Assembly (NCBI RefSeq): GCF_004014715.1
Contig: NZ_CP034835.1
Span: forward strand, 2,790,001-2,854,000
Direction of reading: 5' to 3'
Length of the DNA stretch: 64,000 nt
Origin: Pseudoalteromonas sp. R3
GTDB taxonomy: Bacteria; Pseudomonadota; Gammaproteobacteria; Enterobacterales; Alteromonadaceae
Shown here one piece after another: positions 1-9,214 of this stretch. The notes under the pieces are model-generated. The model saw nothing but the letters and a program-made list of their open reading frames with translations. It made no database searches and was not told the origin of the DNA. The number at the start of each line of letters is the position of its first letter. The first letter of the stretch is position 1. The translations under genes and the position numbers were made by a program.

Positions 1-153
1 CATACCCTGCGTGGCGGTGAAGGTCTCTCCATGTAACATGTCCAATGAGCCTGAACGAATATAACTTAAAACACTTTCGCTGTGTGTGCCGTGTGGCTCT
101 GGCGCCAGTCTGGCCACTTTCATCTGACCACAGGCTGCAACGTGATTGGTCAT
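1..153 (-). CDS. N-terminal part of an unidentified protein, cut by window edge
   Basis: An open minus-strand frame of 51 codons runs from an ATG at 153 off the left edge with no stop. A purine-rich GGAATAAG stretch sits just upstream of the ATG. The visible part has no transmembrane segment; the segment SYIRSGSLDMLHGE resembles the first strands of the cupin domain found at the N-terminus of many AraC-type regulators, but this is a weak inference from a short fragment. It is divergent from the plus-strand pair starting at 276. The 122-bp gap between them would hold both promoters. Confidence 0.5.
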   Translation of the reverse strand, partial: MTNHVAACGQMKVARLAPEPHGTHSESVLSYIRSGSLDMLHGETFTATQGM

Positions 154-275
154 CTTATTCCACCCGCAATCTTAAAATAAGCCGATTAAATCAAAAATCC
201 AACAATAACATCAGTTAGCTTTATTGAGAATAATAGACACAGATAAAACAATACACCGATTTTGAGGAAACACGC

Positions 276-701
276 ATGACGTTATCACTCGTTTTGATGG
301 GGCTGTCAATCCATGTACTTGTGTGGGAAAAGTTACCCGACTGGGGCTCCTGGTTCAACGCTCTGGTGGAGCGTTTACCGGCTCCGCTGGCCTATTTGTA
401 TTCTGCCTGGCACTGCCCGTACTGCTTTGGTTTTTGGGCTGCCTTAATCTTACAACTACTCACTGGAGTCTATACTTTGCCTGAACTTACCACCTTAACC
501 GAGTCATATGGTCTGGCTGGTACAATGATAGGTATGAGTCTGGATGCGCTGGTCACAGCGTTACTGATGATGATTGGCAGCCTGGCTCTGAAAGCACTCG
601 CATTACCGGCAATAAAAGGGCACGAGCTCACTCAGGCATTTAAAGCAGGCATGTCAGAAGCGCAAATCAACACAAAGGAGCAAGTTCATGACAAAGCTTG
701 A
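276..701 (+). CDS. small membrane protein with CxxC motif (DUF1360-like)
   Basis: A 141-residue membrane protein of unknown function. A hydrophobic stretch at the N-terminus is followed by a short soluble loop and the motif HCPYCFGFW near residues 47-55, directly before a second membrane segment; a third hydrophobic stretch lies around residues 83-112. A CxxC placed at the mouth of a membrane helix with a following GFW is what I associate with the DUF1360 family. The ATG is preceded by a strong GAGGAAA ribosome-binding site. The end overlaps the start of the next gene by 14 bases, so the two are probably co-translated. Family assignment is moderate; no function is claimed. Confidence 0.75.
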   Translation: MTLSLVLMGLSIHVLVWEKLPDWGSWFNALVERLPAPLAYLYSAWHCPYCFGFWAALILQLLTGVYTLPELTTLTESYGLAGTMIGMSLDALVTALLMMIGSLALKALALPAIKGHELTQAFKAGMSEAQINTKEQVHDKA

Positions 702-1209
702 GTTCAATACGGCCAGGTTAGAGGTCATCCCCGCATCCTTGCTGGTCAACAAGCTCAGCCCGGCGCAGTCAAACCAGCTAATACACTTGCTGACACCGAA
801 TACGCTGCGCTTTTTACCCGAAGACTGGCAACACTGCCCACAAACTCCGGCTCAGCTTAATGATTGGATAAAGGACAAACTCGCACACTGTGACCTGTTA
901 CTGGTGCGAGATAAACAAGCACAGTGCCTCGGCCTGACAATGTTGTACTTTTCAACCAATACGATACAACTTGGCTATTTGATAGGCGAAGCACACTGGG
1001 GTCAGGGTTATGCCAGTGAGCTACTGCAGGGACTGGTGACTCATCTGCGAGAAATACAGCCTGATGCCATACTCAATGCCGGCGTTGCAGCCGATAACCC
1101 TGCTTCAATAAAAGTGCTGGAAAAAGCAGGTTTTGTACTTTGCCAGGCTCAGTCTCAAAACAGCAGCTCGCAGCTGTATTATACTTTCTCTGTGGCTGGT
1201 TTGACTTGA
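688..1209 (+). CDS. GNAT family N-acetyltransferase
   Basis: A 173-residue protein of the GNAT acetyltransferase family, closest in pattern to the RimJ/RimL type that acetylates protein N-termini or small amines using acetyl-CoA. The sequence starts with an ARLEVIPA-type first strand. It carries the acetyl-CoA binding motif in the form WGQGYASE (about residues 103-110) and the later helix ADNPASIKVLEKAGF (about 134-148) typical of this subgroup. It overlaps the membrane-protein gene upstream, pointing to a shared transcript. The substrate cannot be told from sequence. Cytoplasmic. Confidence 0.85.
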   Translation: MTKLEFNTARLEVIPASLLVNKLSPAQSNQLIHLLTPNTLRFLPEDWQHCPQTPAQLNDWIKDKLAHCDLLLVRDKQAQCLGLTMLYFSTNTIQLGYLIGEAHWGQGYASELLQGLVTHLREIQPDAILNAGVAADNPASIKVLEKAGFVLCQAQSQNSSSQLYYTFSVAGLT

Positions 1210-1280
1210 GCACGTACCTCGCATCTGCTACTTTGCTTCGCAATTAACAACAACTTGCGGAGCACGGCCTGGTTAGGTCC

Positions 1281-4200
1281 ATGAGCATGCACTATACCCC
1301 TTTCAGCCAGACACAAATAACAGAACTCTTGGCACGCTACGCGCAGCTGCCTAAAGAGCAACAGATCATGCTGGAGGTCCTGGCATTGATCGGCAAACCA
1401 GTCGCAATAAGTAAACTAAAACGTGTGTTAAAGTTATTAGTTGATGCACAGGTTCACGACTTAGCCGCGCTCAGCCAGGGCATGCTACCAGAACAAAGAA
1501 CCGCTCTGGCAGAAGCTGGATTGCTGATCAGCAATCAAAAGGGCCTCAGGGTGCAGCCGCTCATTGAAGTCTCGTTGTGTCACACTGCGTTGCGTGAAGA
1601 TCGCTTTATGAGCACATTGAATTACGCCGAACAAATCGTGCCTATACTCAACCTGTATGAATGGGAGCGGGATTTTTCGGACGAACAGCGTTTTATCCGC
1701 GACCTGCTCATGCTTGGCCAATACGACAAAGCCACGGACCTGCTGTCGTTTCACAAGAATCCGCAATATTTGGATCATTACACCAACCAGGTGTTGGTCG
1801 ATACGCTGTTTTTTCCGGCAGACGCCGACCGCCTTGCTGAGCTACCACCGCTGTTGCTATATCAGGCATGTGCCACATTGGTCCATTCCTTGCAAAGTGG
1901 CTGTCAGAATAATTTTGCCGCGCTCAAGCTGATAGAGCAGCTTTGCCAGCGTCAGCCTGACAATCAACTGCTGCACTGCTTACTGGCCGAGCAATACCTG
2001 TATCGTGCACAGTTGGATCAATGTATCGCCAGTCTTGGCAACGACACCAGCTGCTATGCATTACAGTTACGTGCCATCGTAGCCATGTGCTCTGGCGAGC
2101 AGCAAACCGCACACGCATTATTTGAACAAGCCATCGTGGCGAAAAACAAACTGGCCCGACGCAAACAGCAATATCTGGGTGGCCTGCCTGGTCTGTTTCA
2201 TAAACTAGCCATTCTGGTTCAGGCTTGCCAGGGTCAGCCCCAACTGTTTAAAACAGTGCGCCAGTTGGTTCGGGCTGAAGCTGCGGATAAAAAAGCCCCC
2301 ACATTTAACTACGCCATCCTGAACTTACTGGAGTATCTTACCGAATGCCTCAATGATGCTCAGACATTCAGTGAACAATATCAAGATTATGAAGTACTCC
2401 GGAATACGCAGCCCTTTGATTTTGCCCTGCTGCAGTTACTGATTGCCCTTGCTACACACTGGACGGGTGCCCGCGCACAAGCAGCCAGGCTAAATCGCCT
2501 CAGCGAGGCCTGTACGACTTTCAGCACAATGCAGCAACCTTTGTTTGCTTGTATGGGGGCGGATCTTTTGCTGGTCCATCAGGCTCCGGTCCCCAGCATA
2601 CCTCAGCGATTGGTGCTCAACTTTGCCAATCTGATAGAACAAAAAAGCGGCTGGGAACTGGCTCTGGAAAAGCTGCAAAACCTGGCACCAAATCACGCAG
2701 CCACTGAGGATAAATCACCACAGAGCCATCGACTCATCTGGCAGCTTGAGCAATCACGATTTGACCTCACCCTGAAGCCTCGGGAACAAAAACTGGGGAA
2801 ACAAGGCTGGAGTAAGGGCCGCAATGTCGCGCTGAAGAGGTTAATCGACGAGCCCGAAAGCTTTGAATACCTGAGCGACAAGGATAAAGAGATCATCGCG
2901 GCCATTCGGATATATGAAAACCACAGCTACTATGGTGGACGCACATTTGAGCTCGAAGGCGCAAGTGCGCTGAGCGCTGCTGCGGGCGCTCAAAACCTGT
3001 ATCTGGGCGAGGATTTAAATACAGAAATTGAGCTGACTGAATATCCCGCTGAGCTTCAGATCCGCGATAACGGCGATGAGCTGATGATATCGATCCCTAA
3101 CCTGCCTCAAGGTATAGACTACCGAATGCAGCTGGATGAACATGCCAGACAGGACGAATACGCCTTTTATTCACTTCAGGGGCATCGCTATGGGTTTACC
3201 CTGTTCACACGTCAGCACCTGCAAGTGGCAGAGATCATCGGTGAGAGCGGGTTGGTGGTACCCAAAGCCGCCAAACCCAAGCTGCTCGAAAGTATCACAG
3301 CCATTGCCCCTTTACTGAATATTCAATCCGATCTCGAAGGGGTAGAAACCGGATTAACCACAGTGGAGCCTGCCGAAGAGCTGGTGGTCAACATCACCCC
3401 CTACCAGGGCGGTCTGGAGTTTCATTGTGTCAGTATGCCATTTGGCGACCAGGGTCCGATGTTGCATCCAGGCATTGGCAGTCCCAATCTGACAACAGAA
3501 ATTGATAACAAACGGGTAGCTACTCAGCGCAACTTAGCCCGGGAGCAGCGCTGGCTGGAGTTGCTGGATGAACACTGCCCGGCATTCCTGGCTATGTCCG
3601 ACAATCGACTGCAACTGGACGACCTGGAAATGGCACTGGAAGCCCTGGAGCAGCTCGAGCAATGTATTGCAGTGCCTGAGAATGAATTGACATTGAGACT
3701 GCGCTGGCCAAGAGGGAAAAAATTTCGTCTCAGCAAACCACTTGAGTCCCAGCATCTTGCCCTGGCCATGAGCAAACAAAATCAGTGGTTTGACGTAACC
3801 GGAGAGCTGCAGGTCGATGATGCACAGGTCATTGAGCTGAAAAAGCTGTTAAGTTTGATGGCCACCAGCCATGGTCGCTTTGTCAACCTGGACGGTGAAC
3901 AGATTTTGGCACTATCTCAAGACTTGCGTAATCAACTCGCCCAGCTTGATAGGGTGACCGATGAGGGTCAATTCCACCCACTTGCCAGTGGTCAGGTGGC
4001 TGAAGCCACCGCAGGCATGCGCATGAAAACCCTGCCAGCCTGGGAAGAACAAAGCAAAAAGATGTACCAGGCCAATGCACTGACTCTCACCGTCCCTCCC
4101 ACCTTGCAGGCGCAACTGCGCGATTACCAGCTGGCGGGATTCGACTGGGCAATGCGCCTGGCTCATTGGGGCGCCGGAGCCTGCCTGGCCGATGACATGG

Positions 4201-5522
4201 GACTGGGCAAAACCTTACAGGCTCTGGCCGTGATCCTGGCACGCGCCAGTGAAGGGCCAACCCTGATCATCGCGCCAACTTCTGTATGTTTTAACTGGCA
4301 ACAGGAAGCAAGTAAGTTTGCACCAGCTTTAAACATGATGCTGTTTTGCGATCATAGCAGTGCGCAAGAGCGCGAGCAGCTGTTAACCCAGGCAGGCCCA
4401 TTTGATTGTGTGGTGATCAGTTATGGTCTGTTGCAGCGTCAGGCTGAACTGTTAAAAGCCAAGCAATGGCACACTATCACCGCCGATGAGGCGCAGGCGC
4501 TGAAAAACCCGCTGGCCAAACGCACTGTGGCAGCTTGTGCTCTCAAGGGCGAATTTAAGATGATCACCACAGGCACCCCAATAGAAAACAACCTGACCGA
4601 ATTGTGGTCACTGTTTCGTTTTATAAACCCCGGACTGCTCGGTAATCTGAAGCGCTTTAATGCCCGCTTTTCACAGCCCATGGAAAATGCCGAACAAGAC
4701 AAGCTCGCGGCGCATAAAGCGCGTCAAAGCCTAAAGCAGTTAGTGAAGCCCTTTATTCTGCGGCGCCTGAAAAGCCAGGTGCTCACTGAGCTGCCGGAGA
4801 AAACCGAAATCAATCTGACGGTCTCGCTCAGCGATGATGAGATGAATTTTTATGAAGCGCTGCGACAGCATGCTATCGATCAGATCACCGAATCTGCCAG
4901 CACCAGCTCAGCAGCGGAACAGCGGATAAAAATGCTCGCAGAGCTGACCAAGCTCCGCCAGGCCTGCTGTCACCCAAAACTGGTCATGGCAGAGAGTACA
5001 CTGCCCAGCAGTAAGTTGGATGCCCTGGGCGAGCTGCTAGATGAATTACGGCAAAATAACCATAAAGCACTCATTTTCAGCCAGTTTGTGGGTCATCTTC
5101 AGATCATTAAAACACTTCTTGAGGAACGTGCAATCGCCTATCAGTATCTGGATGGCAGCACACCAGCTGCGCAACGCCAGGAGCGCGTTAATGCGTTTCA
5201 GCGTGGCAATGGCGAAGTGTTTTTGATCAGTCTAAAAGCTGGTGGCTCGGGCTTGAATCTCACCGCTGCCGACTATGTGATCCATATGGATCCCTGGTGG
5301 AATCCAGCGGTCGAAGCACAGGCCTCTGACAGGGCTCATCGCATGGGTCAGCAACGTCCGGTGACTATCTATCGCCTCATCGCCAAGAACACCATAGAAG
5401 AGAAAATAGTCGCGCTGCACCAGCACAAACGAGACCTTGCAGATCAATTGCTGGCAGGTAACGAGCAGGCCGGCAAGCTATCGGTCGAGGATATGCTTAA
5501 CTTACTCAAAGAGACCTTTTAA
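1281..5522 (+). CDS. SNF2-family DEAD/DEAH-box helicase/translocase
   Basis: A 1413-residue protein whose last ~450 residues form a complete SNF2-type ATPase motor. Motif I appears as DDMGLGKTLQ (about residue 968), the Walker B box is DEAQ (about 1069) instead of DEAH, a GTPIENN motif III-type segment follows, and the C-terminal lobe contains LISLKAGGSGLNL and DPWWNPAVEAQASDRAHR (about 1336), all diagnostic of Swi2/Snf2 proteins of the RapA/HepA-YqhH kind. Such proteins move along double-stranded DNA to remodel protein-DNA complexes. The first ~900 residues carry no motif I recognise beyond a helical, repeat-like character in residues 150-450. ATG at 1281 is used; an ATG two codons later is equally possible. 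It stands alone, 71 bases after the GNAT gene. Confidence 0.9.
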   Translation: MSMHYTPFSQTQITELLARYAQLPKEQQIMLEVLALIGKPVAISKLKRVLKLLVDAQVHDLAALSQGMLPEQRTALAEAGLLISNQKGLRVQPLIEVSLCHTALREDRFMSTLNYAEQIVPILNLYEWERDFSDEQRFIRDLLMLGQYDKATDLLSFHKNPQYLDHYTNQVLVDTLFFPADADRLAELPPLLLYQACATLVHSLQSGCQNNFAALKLIEQLCQRQPDNQLLHCLLAEQYLYRAQLDQCIASLGNDTSCYALQLRAIVAMCSGEQQTAHALFEQAIVAKNKLARRKQQYLGGLPGLFHKLAILVQACQGQPQLFKTVRQLVRAEAADKKAPTFNYAILNLLEYLTECLNDAQTFSEQYQDYEVLRNTQPFDFALLQLLIALATHWTGARAQAARLNRLSEACTTFSTMQQPLFACMGADLLLVHQAPVPSIPQRLVLNFANLIEQKSGWELALEKLQNLAPNHAATEDKSPQSHRLIWQLEQSRFDLTLKPREQKLGKQGWSKGRNVALKRLIDEPESFEYLSDKDKEIIAAIRIYENHSYYGGRTFELEGASALSAAAGAQNLYLGEDLNTEIELTEYPAELQIRDNGDELMISIPNLPQGIDYRMQLDEHARQDEYAFYSLQGHRYGFTLFTRQHLQVAEIIGESGLVVPKAAKPKLLESITAIAPLLNIQSDLEGVETGLTTVEPAEELVVNITPYQGGLEFHCVSMPFGDQGPMLHPGIGSPNLTTEIDNKRVATQRNLAREQRWLELLDEHCPAFLAMSDNRLQLDDLEMALEALEQLEQCIAVPENELTLRLRWPRGKKFRLSKPLESQHLALAMSKQNQWFDVTGELQVDDAQVIELKKLLSLMATSHGRFVNLDGEQILALSQDLRNQLAQLDRVTDEGQFHPLASGQVAEATAGMRMKTLPAWEEQSKKMYQANALTLTVPPTLQAQLRDYQLAGFDWAMRLAHWGAGACLADDMGLGKTLQALAVILARASEGPTLIIAPTSVCFNWQQEASKFAPALNMMLFCDHSSAQEREQLLTQAGPFDCVVISYGLLQRQAELLKAKQWHTITADEAQALKNPLAKRTVAACALKGEFKMITTGTPIENNLTELWSLFRFINPGLLGNLKRFNARFSQPMENAEQDKLAAHKARQSLKQLVKPFILRRLKSQVLTELPEKTEINLTVSLSDDEMNFYEALRQHAIDQITESASTSSAAEQRIKMLAELTKLRQACCHPKLVMAESTLPSSKLDALGELLDELRQNNHKALIFSQFVGHLQIIKTLLEERAIAYQYLDGSTPAAQRQERVNAFQRGNGEVFLISLKAGGSGLNLTAADYVIHMDPWWNPAVEAQASDRAHRMGQQRPVTIYRLIAKNTIEEKIVALHQHKRDLADQLLAGNEQAGKLSVEDMLNLLKETF

Positions 5523-5799
5523 ACACAGCAGCTAAAAACCACAGGTGTTCAGCTACCAATGATGGCCGCTGAGCACCGACTTCCTGAACAGCTGGGCCCA
5601 AACTCCCCTAACAGCTACTTTTGCAAACAGTTGGCAATCAAAGTGCAAACTATATGAGGTCTCTGACAACACCTTGATGACATTCCTTTAAAAGGCGTAA
5701 CCAACTAAAATATATAACTTTATCAATCATAAAAATAACTCACCTCTTTTCCTGCGCCAGCTTGTTTATGACATTTAAGTTGCGGTACTATAGCACTCT

Positions 5800-5819
5800 A
5801 ATAATAAATAATTCTTATC
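5800..5819 (+). promoter_or_regulatory. probable Fur box upstream of feoAB
   Basis: In the 315-base gap 5523-5837 the only structured sequence I see is an AT-rich tract with three Fur-like hexamers, AATAAT, AATAAT and inverted CTTATC, each one mismatch from GATAAT/ATTATC. It lies 19-38 bases before the feoA start, where Fur would block transcription when iron is plentiful. Matching Fur sites at feo genes are well known; binding here is inferred. The rest of the gap shows no gene on either strand. Confidence 0.5.
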
Positions 5820-5837
5820 AAGGTTTGCATTACCTCT

Positions 5838-6062
5838 ATGACACTTGCAGATTTAAAACCAAATGACACAGCGATTATTGCGGGTATTGATCATCCGGAT
5901 GCAGCCCTGATCAGCCGCGTTATGGCATTGGGTCTCATCCCCGGCGAAGCGATCTCTGTCTTAAATATCGCCCCCCTGGGTTGCCCAATCCAGACCAAGG
6001 TTGGTAACACCTATATTAGTATCCGCAAAACAGATGCACGCTTTATCCAACTGAACCGCTAA
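5838..6062 (+). CDS. feoA: ferrous iron transport protein A
   Basis: A 74-residue SH3-fold protein of the FeoA family, a small cytoplasmic accessory thought to act on the FeoB GTPase in ferrous iron uptake. The family pattern is visible: an N-terminal MTLADLKPND, a central MALGLIPGEAISVLNIAPLG and a C-terminal YISIRKTDARFIQL. Length is normal for the family. It is the first gene of a two-gene operon, 19 bases ahead of feoB, and sits directly behind a probable Fur box. Confidence 0.95.
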   Translation: MTLADLKPNDTAIIAGIDHPDAALISRVMALGLIPGEAISVLNIAPLGCPIQTKVGNTYISIRKTDARFIQLNR

Positions 6063-6081
6063 TTAAAAGGAGTAAGGTCAC

Positions 6082-8166
6082 GTGAGAATCGCCCTCGTTG
6101 GTAACCCCAATTGTGGTAAAACCACCCTATTCAATCGTCTTACCGGCGCCAGGCAAAAGGTGGGGAACTGGCCAGGTGTCACGGTTGAACGCAAAAGTGG
6201 CGAGCTGACATTACAGAGCCAGCAGATTGAGCTAATTGACTTACCCGGACTGTACAGTATGGCTCAGATTGATCCGGGCCAGGATGAACAGATTGCCATT
6301 GACTATATCCGCTCTCAAGACGCCGACCTGATAGTCAACGTTGTCGACTGTGCTAACCTCGAACGCAACCTGGTTTTGACCACCCAAATGCAGGAAACAG
6401 GAACGCCTGTGATTGTGGTTGCTAACATGACCGATGTCGCCCGCCAACAAGGTAAAGAGCTTGACTTTGCGTTGTTGTCACAACGACTGGGCGTGCCGGT
6501 TATCGCAATGATAGGCTCAACAGGTGAAGGAATGCAGGCACTAACCGATGCCTTGATTCATCACCTTAAGTCAGATAACTCGGCAACCACCAGACAGCCA
6601 GTCACTCAGTCAGATATCAATAGTGAGGACACTGTAAAACGGTATCAAAGCGTCAAAAAGCTCAGTAACGGTGTCAGTATCATGTCGCAGACGCGCTCTG
6701 ATTTCACCACGCGGCTCGATAAACTGGTACTGAATCGTTGGCTTGGTGTCCCTATTTTCTTGTTTATGATGTACCTGATGTTCACCATTGCCGTCAATTT
6801 CGGGGCCGTTTTTATCGATTTTTTCGATATTCTGGTTGGCGCCATCTTTATCGACGGGACCAAATTGCTGTTGGCTAACCTGGGGGCACCTGAATGGCTT
6901 GGTGTGATCCTGGGTGACGGCTTTGGCGCCGGTTTACAGCTGGTGGCGACCTTTATTCCTGTTATTGCTGTATTATATTTCTGTTTGTCAATTCTTGAGG
7001 ACAGTGGCTACCTGTCACGTGCTGCTTTTGTTATAGACCGCCTGATGTCATCCATTGGTTTGCCCGGCAATGCGTTTGTGCCTCTGATTGTGGGCTTTGG
7101 TTGTAACGTCCCCGCCGTGATGAGCGCTCGTACGATGAGCAGGGAGTCAGACCGCCTCCTGACGGTGATCATGGCGCCTTTTATGTCTTGTGGTGCTCGC
7201 TTGACGGTATATGCCTTGTTTGCCGCCGCCTTTTTCCCGGTCAATGGCGCAAATATAGTATTTGCACTGTATTTGTTTGGCATTCTCGTTGCTGTAGGAT
7301 CAGGTTACTTGTTCCGAAAACGTGTGTTCAGACAGGAAAAAGTGCCTTCTTTTATAGAGATGCCCGCCTATCACCTGCCGGTGTGGCGCAACCTGATGAT
7401 GACCACCTGGCAGCGCTTACGGAGCTTTATTACCCGCGCTGGAAAAACGATTGTATTTGTCGTTGCGCTGCTGAGTATGATCAATTCTATCGGTACGGAC
7501 GGCAGCTTTGGCCACGAAAACAGTGAAGCGTCTTTGCTGTCTAAGGCCGCACAAGTGGTAACACCTGTGTTTGCACCGTTAGGTATAGAAGAAGACAACT
7601 GGCCAGCGACTGTTGGGATCGTGACCGGTCTGTTCGCCAAAGAGGCCATTGTAGGCACGATGGACGCTTTATATGTCGGCGTACCGGAAGAGGCGCAGGC
7701 TTGGTCTCTGAGCAGCTCAGCACGCGAGGCAACCATGACACTATGGGACAACTCGGTGGATTTGCTTAACAACCTTGGGGACCCATTAGGTCTGGGGGCC
7801 GTTGAAGAAGGCGGTGACGCTGACAATGAGCTGTTGACTGCTATGGCAGCTCAGTTTAATGGCCAGCTGGGCGCATTTGCCTATCTGGTATTAATTCTGC
7901 TCTATACCCCCTGTGTTGCGGTACTTGGGGCAATTAAACGTGAGTCTGGTAGTCAGTGGATGTGGGTGGTGATTAGCTGGACAACCTCGATTGCCTATAT
8001 ACTGGCAACCCTCGTCTACCAGCTAGGGCAACTCAGTACAGCACCGGAGTCGGCAGCCATGTGGATTGCGCTTATGCTTAGCGCCTTATTTGCCTGGTGG
8101 GTATTGCTCGGACGCCTGAGTCAGCGTATTAATACCGTGCCAACTTACAAAATCGAATTAAGCTGA
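6082..8166 (+). CDS. feoB: ferrous iron transporter, GTPase/permease
   Basis: The inner-membrane Fe(II) transporter, 694 residues. The N-terminal G domain shows G1 GNPNCGKTT (about residues 7-15), the switch I segment NWPGVTVERKSG, G3 DLPG (53-56) and G4 NMTD (115-118). Membrane helices begin near residue 220 and contain the paired Gate motifs with conserved cysteines: GFGCNVPA and YTPCVAVLGAIKRE. Translation begins at a GTG preceded by AAAAGGAGTAAGG. It is about 80 residues shorter than the E. coli protein, mainly at the linker and C-terminus, but every core motif is present. No feoC-type gene follows; a terminator comes right after the stop. Confidence 0.97.
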   Translation: MRIALVGNPNCGKTTLFNRLTGARQKVGNWPGVTVERKSGELTLQSQQIELIDLPGLYSMAQIDPGQDEQIAIDYIRSQDADLIVNVVDCANLERNLVLTTQMQETGTPVIVVANMTDVARQQGKELDFALLSQRLGVPVIAMIGSTGEGMQALTDALIHHLKSDNSATTRQPVTQSDINSEDTVKRYQSVKKLSNGVSIMSQTRSDFTTRLDKLVLNRWLGVPIFLFMMYLMFTIAVNFGAVFIDFFDILVGAIFIDGTKLLLANLGAPEWLGVILGDGFGAGLQLVATFIPVIAVLYFCLSILEDSGYLSRAAFVIDRLMSSIGLPGNAFVPLIVGFGCNVPAVMSARTMSRESDRLLTVIMAPFMSCGARLTVYALFAAAFFPVNGANIVFALYLFGILVAVGSGYLFRKRVFRQEKVPSFIEMPAYHLPVWRNLMMTTWQRLRSFITRAGKTIVFVVALLSMINSIGTDGSFGHENSEASLLSKAAQVVTPVFAPLGIEEDNWPATVGIVTGLFAKEAIVGTMDALYVGVPEEAQAWSLSSSAREATMTLWDNSVDLLNNLGDPLGLGAVEEGGDADNELLTAMAAQFNGQLGAFAYLVLILLYTPCVAVLGAIKRESGSQWMWVVISWTTSIAYILATLVYQLGQLSTAPESAAMWIALMLSALFAWWVLLGRLSQRINTVPTYKIELS

Positions 8167-8174
8167 TAATACAT

Positions 8175-8205
8175 AAAAAATGGGAGCCAAAGGCTCCCAT
8201 TTTTT
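8175..8205. terminator. bidirectional rho-independent terminator
   Basis: A hairpin with arms TGGGAGCC and GGCTCCCA, an AAA loop, an A-run before and a T-run after. It sits between the convergent feoB and the zinc-ribbon gene, whose stop codon overlaps the right flank, and can serve both strands. Confidence 0.9.
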
Positions 8206-8500
8206 ATGCTGCTTTTTCTGGTTTGACTTTTACCAACCCCATTCTAATAGCAGCAAAATAAAGACCCTCTGCGGCCAAAACGGTAGGCAGCACCACTTTA
8301 ATCCAGTACCCTTCAGAGCCGTAAAAATAGATCAGGATGGTACTTATCACCGCCAGAATAATGCCCGCTACAATACCGGCGCTCACCAGGCTCAGCGAAA
8401 TCGGTGCTTTGCAGTTGCCGCATTTTAGTTTAAAAGGATTCGGTGTATTTAATACCGACATAAAGGAAATATCGCTGTCACATTTACCACATTTACTCAT
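8204..8500 (-). CDS. small zinc-ribbon membrane protein
   Basis: A 98-residue protein of unknown function. Two CxxC pairs, Cys4/Cys7 and Cys27/Cys30, form a plausible N-terminal zinc ribbon, followed by two hydrophobic segments at about residues 38-60 and 68-88. This ribbon-plus-two-helices layout is common in small inner-membrane proteins without assigned roles. The gene lies 23 bases downstream of another small membrane-protein gene on the same strand and is likely co-transcribed with it. Confidence 0.75.
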   Translation of the reverse strand: MSKCGKCDSDISFMSVLNTPNPFKLKCGNCKAPISLSLVSAGIVAGIILAVISTILIYFYGSEGYWIKVVLPTVLAAEGLYFAAIRMGLVKVKPEKAA

Positions 8501-8523
8501 ACAATTACTCTTTGTTTTGCCTT

Positions 8524-8895
8524 TTACTTATCGAAATATTGCTTGACGTCGCTGGCATACAGTACCCACATTGCCAAAGCTGGATAGATAAACAGATCGA
8601 CTAAATCCCAAACTGGTAGCGCGCCCTCAGTACCCAGTAGTAAGTCTGCACTTTGTACAAAAACACAGACCCACACGGTATAGAAAAAGAAATTACGCCC
8701 TCTGGGCTTTCTTTTGGCAATATGCCACATTGCAACAAACTGGATAAATACCATAGTTAACCAGAAAAACACTAGGATCATGGCCTCCGATGGTTGTTCG
8801 GACACCAGATAACCCAGCACGGAGATCACCAATGGCCACAACCCGTAGCCGACAAAACACACCAATACTGTGATCAACACCGCAAATGGGATCAT
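8524..8895 (-). CDS. small integral membrane protein, function unknown
   Basis: A 123-residue protein with about four hydrophobic segments (near residues 3-30, 40-60, 70-86 and 100-116) separated by a basic loop KRKPRGRN. No family is recognised. It starts with an ATG divergent from the acetoacetate-decarboxylase-like gene and is followed by the zinc-ribbon membrane protein, suggesting a two-gene unit. Confidence 0.7.
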   Translation of the reverse strand: MIPFAVLITVLVCFVGYGLWPLVISVLGYLVSEQPSEAMILVFFWLTMVFIQFVAMWHIAKRKPRGRNFFFYTVWVCVFVQSADLLLGTEGALPVWDLVDLFIYPALAMWVLYASDVKQYFDK

Positions 8896-9214
8896 AAATA
8901 ATGAATTCCTTCTTATCTCTTAGTACGGATGGGAACCGAACTGCGCCTATTTGAAAGTTATTTATGTCAGACTTAATTATCTGTTTGCCTACATAAATGG
9001 GTCGCCAGTTTACAGCATTGCGGATATGGAAAGAATAGCCAGTTTACACTCGTATACATTTGAATTACCGCACGCCGATTTCCCCCACTCTGTTCATTTC
9101 ATTTACTTTTCATCACACCATGCTAACCTAGTCCCGCTTTTACGCACTCTGTACCTAAACCAGTGTGTTTCAGGCAGTACACCCAAAAGGAAAACCATAA
9201 CTAAAAAAGGATCC

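Noticed and set aside
7371..7826. A 151-codon minus-strand frame inside feoB
   Set aside because: It is a shadow of the well-supported feoB frame and has no start signals or similarity.
8167..8203. A feoC gene after feoB
   Set aside because: A terminator follows the feoB stop at once and the next gene is convergent.
8951..9214. An 88-codon N-terminal extension of the acetoacetate decarboxylase-like protein
   Set aside because: A ribosome-binding site and a clean signal peptide at 9215 mark the true start; the extension has no family similarity.
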